33,429 nt of DNA, from positions 1 through 33,429 of the IMG/VR virus record IMGVR_UViG_3300027801_000087; one strand, given 5' to 3'. The stretch comes from a virus. Below are positions 19,957 to 26,965 of this stretch, in pieces; position 1 is the first letter of the stretch, and each line of letters begins with the position of its first letter. Below the pieces are notes generated by a model. The model made no database searches. It worked only from the letters and a program-made list of their open reading frames with translations, and was not told the origin of the DNA. The translations under genes were made by a program, and so were the position numbers.

Positions 19957-20727
19957 TTAAAATGCGGAGTTAATGAAATCAGATATAGCAGTTGCTGCTG
20001 ATGTAAAGGAGAGATTGAATGTAACTGCCGGTGTATCTTGACCATTAAATGAACAATCAAAATTATTAAGATAGCCAGTAATTCCAGGTATTTCAGTTTC
20101 CGTCACTGCATTACCGTCATCATCTGTTACTGTTTTTAATATTTCATCTGGAAAATCAGTCGCTCCAAAAGACAGTTTAAAGCCAGTTGAAGTCTGTGGA
20201 ATATCATAGTTTCTATTAGCCCATGTAAATGGTATTAACGGTAACTCAGTTGTTTCGGCATTTTCAGATGTGTCGTTTCTATATTTAAAATCGGTATCTA
20301 CTCTACTAGGAATTAATATAATTAATTTAGATAGGTTTTGGTCTTCATGTAAAAATGATGAATCAATATAGGAGTGTAATAGTTGTGCAATTTCATGTGC
20401 TGTCATTCTAACATCTACTACCTTCGCACCATGTTTATTTTGTTTAGTTATTCTTTGGTCTAAAATTACTCCTGCCATAGTTATTGTTTTACTAGCCATA
20501 CCTGCATCAAGAGCAAGTGTTTGTGCCTCTCCTGATATTATACCAGAAAAAGGAATAGGTATTGCTAATGATTGTTTATTTGTAGATATACTTAATTCAG
20601 TGGTCAACAAACCTATTCTATTTGTTGAAAACCCAGTATTTATTGTGTCACCAGATGCCCTTCTACCTAGTTCTAACATAACAAAGTTTTGATATCCACC
20701 GTCTAAATTAGTAAAGTTTCTTGTCAT
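19957..20727 (-). CDS. Tail protein in distal-tail (Dit) position
   Basis: This 256-residue protein lies between the tape measure and tail-tip genes, where siphoviruses encode their distal tail protein. It has a beta-rich first half (SLAIPIPFSGIISGEAQTL, then KTITMAGVILDQRI) and a short helix (VRMTAHEIAQLLHSYI). The C-terminal half has a W..R.YDIPQTSTG.KLSFG segment followed by an acidic turn and more strands, ending in a helix. I do not recognise a specific family. The start ATG (20727) follows GGGTGG and lies just after the tape measure stop codon (GGC TAA G ATG). A GTG three codons upstream is possible but would overlap. Dit is a positional inference. Confidence 0.5.
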   Translation of the reverse strand: MTRNFTNLDGGYQNFVMLELGRRASGDTINTGFSTNRIGLLTTELSISTNKQSLAIPIPFSGIISGEAQTLALDAGMASKTITMAGVILDQRITKQNKHGAKVVDVRMTAHEIAQLLHSYIDSSFLHEDQNLSKLIILIPSRVDTDFKYRNDTSENAETTELPLIPFTWANRNYDIPQTSTGFKLSFGATDFPDEILKTVTDDDGNAVTETEIPGITGYLNNFDCSFNGQDTPAVTFNLSFTSAATAISDFINSAF

Positions 20728-20728
20728 C

Positions 20729-22201
20729 TTAGCCACCCATTGTCATTGTTCCTCTAGTGTTCATCCTTAAGTTAATTTCTCTAGCAACCTTATTTGCTAT
20801 ATCTCTTATTTCAGAATCAGAAGCACCTAACCTTCCATTGATATGAATGTGAATTGCATTCCCACCTGGGCCTGTTCCATTTGGGTGTACTCTTGAGCCT
20901 TTAGGTAAAGACACTATCTCTGGGCCTCTTTCACCTACTACAACAGGGCCACCTGGAGTTATACCTCCATTAGCAAACCCAGGTAAACGCTTAAGGACAG
21001 TATTTTTTAATACATCATATAAACCAGTAACTATACCTCCAACTATTGATACTGCTAAGGATATTAATAATGCTCCAATACCCAATAGAATGCTTGTACT
21101 CATTTTTACTAATCCCCACATTATTCCGAAAACAAGTGCATCAATTGCACCTATTATGTCTCCCTCCCATATAGCCGTTAGTAAATCCCATACACCGTAA
21201 AGTACGCTCATTACACCTGAGAAAAATATTTCTGTTATTTTAAGGGAATCATTAAATTTTGTCATCATACCTGATAGTATTGGCCATGCTTTTTTGATTA
21301 TAGCAACCATTACTATTATGCCAATTAATACTACTGCACCATACATGGCAAATGTCCCTAGTGCTGCTAATGAGAGACCTGCTAATTTAGGTATTAGTCG
21401 AAACATACCCTTGAAATTTTTCCATCCTGCTGCTGCTTTCTTTCCTATGGCATCACCTATCTCCGTTGCCCTTTGCATAAATGCTTGCTTTTTATCATTA
21501 CGTTTTGCATATTTAATTAATTCTTTACTCTGCTTATGCATCCAACGTAGTGACTTAGGAACTTTTACTGAGTCTTTAGCAGTTCCCATGAACGAACTTT
21601 TATAGTCAATGATATTATTTCCTTTTTTGAAATCATTTCTCCTATCAGGTTCAAGACCTGCACCTATATTACCAGGTGCGTCTTTCATATACTGCTTTGC
21701 CATATTCCCATAATACTTCAGGTGTCCTCCTTGGTCAACAATGTCTTGTGCCCTCTGTGCTTTTTTTGCTAAGTCTGTATATAAGGCAATACCTTCTTTT
21801 ATGGCTATTGCCTCATCTTTATGTTTAGCAAACAGTCCATCATATACTTCATCCCCAACTAGGTTTTCACCACTTCCTAAAATTAGTGCGGCTTTAAATA
21901 AGTTGAATGATGCAGTAATGTTTTTAGTTGAGTCTGCTAATTTCTTTTGCATTTTAAAAGTCTCTAGCATCTCCTTGTTTTGTTTTTTCTGACCATCAGT
22001 AATTAATTCTGCGACATTCATTACTGCTCTTAGTCTTGCTTGTATTTTCCACAATAATGAACCTGATGCTATTCTAGCAAATACAGTCCATTGTTTATTA
22101 CCTGCTTTACCTAGTGAACCGAACTTAGTTAAAGCCCCTGCTAAAACATCATCTAATGCTTCAATGTCATCAGCAATAGTTTTAAGTTCTTTTTTAGCCA
22201 T
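20729..22201 (-). CDS. Tail tape measure protein (short)
   Basis: This 490-residue protein follows the frameshifted chaperone, as tape measures usually do. The C-terminal part carries the hallmark FANGGITPGGP.VVGERGPEI segment near residues 407-425, with SLPKGSRVHPN after it. Two hydrophobic regions (residues ~270-300 and ~362-390) could insert in the host membrane for DNA entry. The N-terminal 250 residues are helical and charged (KELKTIADDIEALDDVL...). Tape measure length scales with tail length at about 1.5 angstrom per residue, so the tail would be near 70 nm, short for the size of its fibre. The ATG follows AAGTGATGTCGT and starts seven bases after the chaperone fusion stop. Confidence 0.85.
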   Translation of the reverse strand: MAKKELKTIADDIEALDDVLAGALTKFGSLGKAGNKQWTVFARIASGSLLWKIQARLRAVMNVAELITDGQKKQNKEMLETFKMQKKLADSTKNITASFNLFKAALILGSGENLVGDEVYDGLFAKHKDEAIAIKEGIALYTDLAKKAQRAQDIVDQGGHLKYYGNMAKQYMKDAPGNIGAGLEPDRRNDFKKGNNIIDYKSSFMGTAKDSVKVPKSLRWMHKQSKELIKYAKRNDKKQAFMQRATEIGDAIGKKAAAGWKNFKGMFRLIPKLAGLSLAALGTFAMYGAVVLIGIIVMVAIIKKAWPILSGMMTKFNDSLKITEIFFSGVMSVLYGVWDLLTAIWEGDIIGAIDALVFGIMWGLVKMSTSILLGIGALLISLAVSIVGGIVTGLYDVLKNTVLKRLPGFANGGITPGGPVVVGERGPEIVSLPKGSRVHPNGTGPGGNAIHIHINGRLGASDSEIRDIANKVAREINLRMNTRGTMTMGG

Positions 22202-22207
22202 ACGACA

Positions 22208-22761
22208 TCACTTTGCATTTCTTTGTATTTCTTCACTTTCTGCTTTCTTTGCTTCTACATGCATTGTTAACATGTCTATTAATATGGTTGCGGGTGTTTG
22301 ATAAGCAGTCATTGGGTCAACATTAAACGCTTGACAATAAGAGTATAATGCTACTTTAGACCCAGTAAGCGGGCTAACTTGCCCTCCTTTGAATGCCTTT
22401 CTATATTCTAATTTCCCGTATCAGCCCCTAATATATCTTCAAAGGGATTAGGTAGTATATCTTTTAATTGACTACCTATGTAAGGTGATAGTCGCATTAG
22501 TTCTAGTGAACTTAATGTGGGTTCAGTTTTTTCAATGAAGTTATTAATCATAAACTTATACATAGCGTTTAAGTCTAACTCCATTCCTTGGTTTGCATCT
22601 AGTTTCATTATACTAGATAACGCTTGTTCTACTTGAAGCCATGTAGGTTCTTTAACCCACACCTTCAATATATCATCTGATTCTGCGTCTACGTTCAGAT
22701 GATGACATTTTGTTTCTACTGCGGCAAATAGCCTGCTCTTATCGTTTACTATATTTTCCAT
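22208..22761 (-). CDS. Tail assembly chaperone, -1 frameshift fusion product (gpGT-like)
   Basis: If ribosomes slip back one base at GGGAAAT (22411-22417), just before the TAG that ends the short chaperone, translation continues for 67 codons to TGA 22208-22210. The extension begins LEYRKAFKGGQVSPLTG, contains YQTPATILIDMLTMHVEAKK and ends EIQRNAK. It has no good start of its own (first ATG only after half its length) and fills exactly the space before the tape measure gene. Tail assembly chaperones of many long-tailed phages (lambda G and GT) use this arrangement to make a minor, longer product that loads the tape measure. The resulting fusion would be 184 residues. Slippage is inferred from sequence and position. 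Confidence 0.75.
22408..22761 (-). CDS. Tail assembly chaperone, short form (gpG-like)
   Basis: This 117-residue, mostly helical acidic protein sits between the tail tube and tape measure genes. Recognisable parts are VWVKEPTWLQVEQALSSIM, then YKFMINNFIEKTEPTLSS and LSPYIGSQLKDILPNPF, typical of small chaperones that bind the tape measure. It ends GADTGN followed by TAG, with a slippery heptamer directly before the stop. I chose ATG 22761 because AAGGTGG lies 8 bases upstream; a TTG eleven codons earlier lacks such a site. Identity rests on position plus the frameshift signal, since these proteins diverge fast in sequence. Confidence 0.75.
   Translation of the reverse strand: MENIVNDKSRLFAAVETKCHHLNVDAESDDILKVWVKEPTWLQVEQALSSIMKLDANQGMELDLNAMYKFMINNFIEKTEPTLSSLELMRLSPYIGSQLKDILPNPFEDILGADTGN
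22411..22417 (-). promoter_or_regulatory. Slippery heptamer for -1 frameshifting (GGGAAAT)
   Basis: On the minus strand the zero frame reads ACG GGA AAT TAG, so the heptamer is G GGA AAT. A one-base backward slip re-pairs the tRNAs as GGG AAA, and reading resumes at TTA. Lambda uses GGGAAAG for the same purpose. The stop codon immediately after the heptamer would pause the ribosome at the slip site. No strong downstream hairpin was evident by eye. Confidence 0.7.
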
Positions 22762-22786
22762 TTTCTTTTCCACCTTCAATTCTATT

Positions 22787-22809
22787 ACTAACAAACTTAC
22801 AATGTTAGT
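22787..22809. other. Inverted repeat, 7-bp arms with 9-base spacer
   Basis: ACTAACA at 22787-22793 is the exact reverse complement of TGTTAGT at 22803-22809. It lies in the longest untranslated gap of the operon (about 65 bases), just upstream of the chaperone ribosome binding site. In RNA it would form a modest hairpin. It lacks a U tract, so it is not a typical bacterial terminator; it could be an mRNA processing or stability element, or chance. Confidence 0.35.
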
Positions 22810-22826
22810 GGAGTATAAACGTCAAC

Positions 22827-22961
22827 CTAAATTAATTTTAGGCCTCCTACGATGGCTATTTTACTGCCACCGATGTTGCGTAAGACCCACCTATTTGTAG
22901 AATCTCGCATAATTTTCGCCACCATCATATCTAAAACGTTCATTTTTCTATTTTTTAGCAT
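22827..22961 (-). CDS. Possible small tail-operon protein (44 residues)
   Basis: A short frame starts with ATG 22961, ten bases after AAGGATAA at the end of the tail tube gene, and ends TAG 22827. It reads MLKNRKMNVLDMMVAKIM, then RDSTNRWVLRNIGGSKIAIV and GGLKLI. The NRWVLRNIGG part looks like real protein, and the spacing fits the operon. It could not be linked to a family. With only 44 codons chance is not excluded; the alternative is that the gap is untranslated leader for the chaperone gene. Confidence 0.4.
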   Translation of the reverse strand: MLKNRKMNVLDMMVAKIMRDSTNRWVLRNIGGSKIAIVGGLKLI

Positions 22962-22969
22962 TAGGACAA

Positions 22970-25147
22970 TTATCCTTGTATTATCCATTTTCCTGTGTAC
23001 GTGCATGTCGAAAGATTCCTAGGTTGTAAAGTTACTGCAACTTCAAGAGCACCTTTGTCATCTGGAAATGGGATGTCTACATTTGATGTCAGATAATCTT
23101 TTAATTTTATTATTATCTTATCACTTGGATTAGAATCTTTCTCAAACTCTAATTCTATATCTCCAAATTCAGATGTTGTTGAGCCAGAACTACTTGTTGT
23201 GCTAGTAGTTTCATTTTCATTTCTTAGTTCTTCCCACATTTTTCTATCTGTTATCAGTAAAGTTAGTTGTACTTCGTAAGTTCTTTGACCTGCTGTTGTA
23301 GCAGAAGTAATAGTTCTATCATAATTACCAATGAATCTTTGTGCCGTTAATGAATTATTTATTGCTATACTTCCATTCTTAACTCTACCTAGAGTTTGAC
23401 CGAACACCTTGATACTACCATCAGAAAACATAAATGGTTTTGTATCATCTGCTGTTAGAGTACCACCAGGCAATGCCTTTCTATTGAATAAATTGATATT
23501 AGTAACTCCTGCTTTTGGAATATAATTATCCCCTGCATCGTGTGCCTTTCTACTCATAGCATCAACTGTCATTTTAACGTCTTGCCCTTCTTCAAAGTTC
23601 ATAGTTAAACTATTTACTACCATTCCTGTATATACTCTACTAAAATGTCTTCTAAAATCATCAGTTGTGTCCTGTGTTGCATACGAAATATTTCCTTTTT
23701 CTGCTGTAACTTCTAAAGCAAATGAAGGTAAATCACCAGAATTGCTTTCACTAAAAGTATATGTTAGTGGCCCTGTTATTTGTTTATATGAAAGTGCTGT
23801 ATCGGTTGATGCTAATGGAGGCAATATTGCACCATCCTTTACTCGGTGTATTTTTGTACCAGTAGTCAATCCATATGCTGCATTTGCAATTAATGTACTG
23901 TTTAAAGTATTGCCTCCATTTATAGTAACGTCACTATAACTCATTGCACCCAATGCATAGTATAACCACATGCCATTACTAGCAGATACATCAATACTAG
24001 CATTACCTAGAGTTTCAGCACCTTTGTATTGATAGTTAAAGTTTCTAGTTCCACCTAGAGCCATGTTTAATTGTTTCATTTCAGCCTCTACTGTTGGTGG
24101 AGTAATTGTGTTAACTAATCCTAACCAGTTATCTGCTAATAGATTTACAGCCGTAGCACTACCAATAGTTGTAGTAAATGTAGCATTAGTTGTACCTGTA
24201 ATTGCAGTAATTGCTGGTGCAGGGCTGTATGCATTTCCGGGTGCAGTTATAGTTGCTGATTCTATTTCACCACCAATAACTAATTCTGCTTTTGTTAATG
24301 GGTGTGAACTACCTGTTAAGACAACCGTACTAGCAGTAAAACCGCCATTAGAAGATTCAACAGTTATTACATCACCTGTATATGTAGCAGTTAGTCCTAT
24401 CTGTGCATTAATTTTAGTAGTTAGTTTTGAAGCAACTGTACCTGCTGCATCACCGCTATCTATTGTATTCACTTCAACATATGATGTTGTACCTCCAATG
24501 GTAGGTACAGTAGAAGTACCAGCATCATCAATATCAAACCAAAATGTATAAATTAATGTAGTTCCAGATGCAGCCTTTATAGTAAAAGATTTACCGTCAT
24601 AATTACTTCCGTTTTCTGCTGTACAAGTCAATGTGTTTTTATGTTTAGTAAGAGCATATGTTCCAGTAGCACCAGAACCACTACCACCACCAGTAAATGT
24701 TAATGATTGCGTTGCTGAAAAAGGAATACCTGCACCATCATCAACAATAGTCACGGACGTAACTCCTGAACCTGTAATTGCAGTAGTTGCTGGTGCTAAA
24801 ACTGGCGCACCATATGATAATATTGTACACTCCCATATATGAGTAGCGACACTCGATAGCGCATGATTAAACACTATTGTATTTTCAGTATTTGATTTAA
24901 TAACTAGATTAAATGCTTTATTTAAAGCAGCAGCATTAGCATCATAGCCTGTTAATTTAGCAACACATCCTTTGTATATATCAGGCACTAATCTCTTAGC
25001 ATTTGTAACAGTCCAAGTCAAGGTTTTTTGGGCGTTTGTTGTACTAATTTTACCGCTTGCTCCTACTAACTCTGACAATTCAAAGTCCATTTCAGGTATC
25101 ATTGTTGCCGTTAATCCTGCGCCTGTGTATACTTCATTTATAACCAT
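22970..25147 (-). CDS. Major tail tube protein with inserted surface domain (725 residues)
   Basis: The protein looks like a tail tube subunit with a large insertion. The tube-like parts are the first ~110 residues and residues ~345-725, the latter with LNMALGGTRNFNYQYKGAE.., ASNGMWLYYALGA, KHNIS-type strands and a late FEEGQDVKMTVDAM segment. Residues ~115-340 are low in charge and made of two 'VTIVDDGAGIPFS..TFTGGG' type units (the second is TITAPGNAYSPAPAITAITG) flanking a module with a helix (AGTVASKLTTKINAQIG) and TGDVITVESSNGG. The insert probably projects from the tube surface. Normal tube proteins have about 150-400 residues. The ATG follows AAAGGTGATTAA, a strong site. The call is from position and overall pattern. 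Confidence 0.65.
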   Translation of the reverse strand: MVINEVYTGAGLTATMIPEMDFELSELVGASGKISTTNAQKTLTWTVTNAKRLVPDIYKGCVAKLTGYDANAAALNKAFNLVIKSNTENTIVFNHALSSVATHIWECTILSYGAPVLAPATTAITGSGVTSVTIVDDGAGIPFSATQSLTFTGGGSGSGATGTYALTKHKNTLTCTAENGSNYDGKSFTIKAASGTTLIYTFWFDIDDAGTSTVPTIGGTTSYVEVNTIDSGDAAGTVASKLTTKINAQIGLTATYTGDVITVESSNGGFTASTVVLTGSSHPLTKAELVIGGEIESATITAPGNAYSPAPAITAITGTTNATFTTTIGSATAVNLLADNWLGLVNTITPPTVEAEMKQLNMALGGTRNFNYQYKGAETLGNASIDVSASNGMWLYYALGAMSYSDVTINGGNTLNSTLIANAAYGLTTGTKIHRVKDGAILPPLASTDTALSYKQITGPLTYTFSESNSGDLPSFALEVTAEKGNISYATQDTTDDFRRHFSRVYTGMVVNSLTMNFEEGQDVKMTVDAMSRKAHDAGDNYIPKAGVTNINLFNRKALPGGTLTADDTKPFMFSDGSIKVFGQTLGRVKNGSIAINNSLTAQRFIGNYDRTITSATTAGQRTYEVQLTLLITDRKMWEELRNENETTSTTSSSGSTTSEFGDIELEFEKDSNPSDKIIIKLKDYLTSNVDIPFPDDKGALEVAVTLQPRNLSTCTYTGKWIIQG

Positions 25148-25157
25148 TTAATCACCT

Positions 25158-25661
25158 TTATGTTGTTCTTCCAAACCTTTTCATTGTAACAGACATCTTA
25201 TAACCTAATAGTCGCTTATTCCTATCATTAGCCTCACTTCTGCCTGTAATGTCTATTAATTCGGCTGTGTAAGTGTTGCTCCCCACAATAACCTTCGGTC
25301 TAAGCCCGTTCCTCTCTATGATGTGTCGGACTATTTGATATAAACTTTGCAGTCGTTGACGGGAAAATGTCAAGTCTGCCCAGTCTTTCTGATGTAGCAC
25401 TCTAAGATGAATAGTAAAACTATACTCTTCGTTTCTTACTGACCAATCAATTGTTGGGTGGCTTATACTAGCACTATCCTCATAGACAATAATAATCGCC
25501 TTTTCATCTGCATCTACTCTTCTTCCTTTCTGTGGTTCAAGGGAACGAACATCAATAAAATTAATTGCACTAGCAGCCGGCTTGTGTTCATCTATACCTG
25601 CACTACGTGAAGTTGACCAGTTATCTTCTAATAATTTTAAAACAAAAGTAACTTCATCCAT
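25158..25661 (-). CDS. Tail terminator / completion-like protein
   Basis: This 167-residue protein precedes the tail tube gene, the position of the tail terminator or completion protein that caps the tube and joins it to the head. It starts MDEVTFVLKLLEDNW, a common opening for this group, has a strand-rich middle (AIIIVYEDSASISHPTIDW, then EEYSFTIHLRVLH), a helix (RQRLQSLYQIVRHIIER) and ends with GYKMSVTMKRFGR. The ATG at 25661 has AAAGGTGA ten bases upstream and overlaps the previous stop (ATGGATGA). A GTG five codons upstream would clash with that site. Family identity is inferred from order and pattern. Confidence 0.6.
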   Translation of the reverse strand: MDEVTFVLKLLEDNWSTSRSAGIDEHKPAASAINFIDVRSLEPQKGRRVDADEKAIIIVYEDSASISHPTIDWSVRNEEYSFTIHLRVLHQKDWADLTFSRQRLQSLYQIVRHIIERNGLRPKVIVGSNTYTAELIDITGRSEANDRNKRLLGYKMSVTMKRFGRTT

Positions 25662-25872
25662 TGCCAAATAACTCACCTTTCTTTATCATATTATTGAGAG
25701 ATTTTTCTGTATATATACGCATTATTTCAGCAGTTTCTTCTTTAATAAATTTAGCAGTTATATGGTCAGAAGTAGGTATTCCTAACTCCATCTCTAACCT
25801 TTTTCTATTTTCCCACTTTTCTTCACAACGTTCAATTTGCCTAATTAGTTCTGCTTTCAATAACTCACTCAT
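25654..25872 (-). CDS. Small helical protein between adaptor and terminator genes
   Basis: This 72-residue protein is charged and helical (LLKAELIRQIERCEEKWENR, then FIKEETAEIMRIYTEKSLNNMI). It overlaps the adaptor stop on one side and the terminator start on the other, so it is almost surely translated as part of the connector set. I chose ATG 25872; a TTG three codons earlier is possible. It could be a head-tail joining component or a small chaperone. I do not recognise a family. Confidence 0.6.
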   Translation of the reverse strand: MSELLKAELIRQIERCEEKWENRKRLEMELGIPTSDHITAKFIKEETAEIMRIYTEKSLNNMIKKGELFGNG

Positions 25873-25873
25873 A

Positions 25874-26965
25874 TTAATCAATCAGATATATCAAGTTCTT
25901 TTTACCATCGAGTATTGCGTTAGCCTCGGTAGTTAGTATTTCATGTTTCTTACCAATATCAATGTTACCTGCATCAGCAATTAATATTGTGTTGTCGTCA
26001 GTTACTAACACTTCTGCCGCTACTAATTTAGTAGTTGCTTCGTGTATTGAAGAAGGTACTCTACTGCTACCTCTCTCATATGTAACTCTAATAGAATGAT
26101 TTGACGTATAAGGATAGTTAGTTCTGAAGAACATCTTCCCTTCATCGTTAATCATCCAATAGTCATCATTTCTACCACTTGTTTGGTTATCTACGAAAGC
26201 ATAACTTGTTGTGTCAGAACCAATCGTTTGATTTAAAGTGCATATTGTGCCTGCATCAGAAGGTAGCCTAGAAGAAATAAAGACCCCTTTCTTGTCCTCT
26301 GTTGGACAAGCATAGAAAAAATCAGATATATTTCTTGTATCGTTTGTGTCTCTTGTTTGTTTTTTAGCACTTTGTCCTGTAAATGCTGCTGTCTTTGAAG
26401 GATAGATTTCATTAATTGCTGAACATATCTCTAACACAGTAGTTTTTTGTCCAAAATGGTCATAAAAACCATTCAAATCATTATCATTTAATGTAAAAGT
26501 AAGTCCACCAACGGTAAATACTAGTTTATACACTTGGTCATTTGAACTTGGTGTTAGAGGTGGTGTGTAAGTACAAGATGCTGATGCCAAATCAACATAT
26601 GTATCTCCTTGCCAAACTTCTAATCTCAATATCTTTCTAACTTTTTCACTACCTAATTGTATAAAACCAACATAGTCTTTACTAGGTCTAACAGGGTATG
26701 CTCCTTGTTGATATGGGTCAAAGTTATGTACTTCTTTCTCTACAATTTCTGGCCTATAAGAGACTTTTAATTTATCGTCAATTCTTCCTTCTGTTCTTTT
26801 AATTATCTTACCTATCGCTGCTCTATCTGGAGTAGTTAAATCTGTAAAAGCACCGCATTGTAACAAATCCGATACATCAGTATGAGTAGTATAGTATCCT
26901 ATACCCTGCGAATAGTTTGATGTTACACCTACAATATAGTCACTTTCTGATTTTAATTTACTCAT
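25874..26965 (-). CDS. Head-tail connector/adaptor-like protein
   Basis: The 363-residue protein begins with a helical part (HTDVSDLLQCGAFTDLTTP, then IGKIIKRTEGRIDDKL) typical of gp6-type head-tail adaptors that dock under the portal. The C-terminus returns to helices (EATTKLVAAEVLVTDDN, then EANAILDG), as in these adaptors. Residues ~120-270 are a beta-rich insertion with a helix (TTVLEICSAINEIYP) and KGVFISSRLPSDAGTICTLN, similar in style to the modules in the tail tube and LamG proteins. It starts on an ATGA overlap with the gene before, with AGGGTGTTACA upstream. Usual adaptors have about 100-200 residues. Confidence 0.6.
   Translation of the reverse strand: MSKLKSESDYIVGVTSNYSQGIGYYTTHTDVSDLLQCGAFTDLTTPDRAAIGKIIKRTEGRIDDKLKVSYRPEIVEKEVHNFDPYQQGAYPVRPSKDYVGFIQLGSEKVRKILRLEVWQGDTYVDLASASCTYTPPLTPSSNDQVYKLVFTVGGLTFTLNDNDLNGFYDHFGQKTTVLEICSAINEIYPSKTAAFTGQSAKKQTRDTNDTRNISDFFYACPTEDKKGVFISSRLPSDAGTICTLNQTIGSDTTSYAFVDNQTSGRNDDYWMINDEGKMFFRTNYPYTSNHSIRVTYERGSSRVPSSIHEATTKLVAAEVLVTDDNTILIADAGNIDIGKKHEILTTEANAILDGKKNLIYLID

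Noticed and set aside
22270-22290. Internal ATG codons in the chaperone extension as a separate gene start
   Set aside because: The coding pattern begins well before them, and they leave only a short stub; the frameshift reading explains the whole frame and the slippery site.
20729-25147. A contractile-tail sheath gene was sought between adaptor and tape measure
   Set aside because: The only large candidate is the 725-residue tube-like protein, which has no sheath pattern; no baseplate wedge or spike gene was seen either. A non-contractile tail fits better, though this is by absence.
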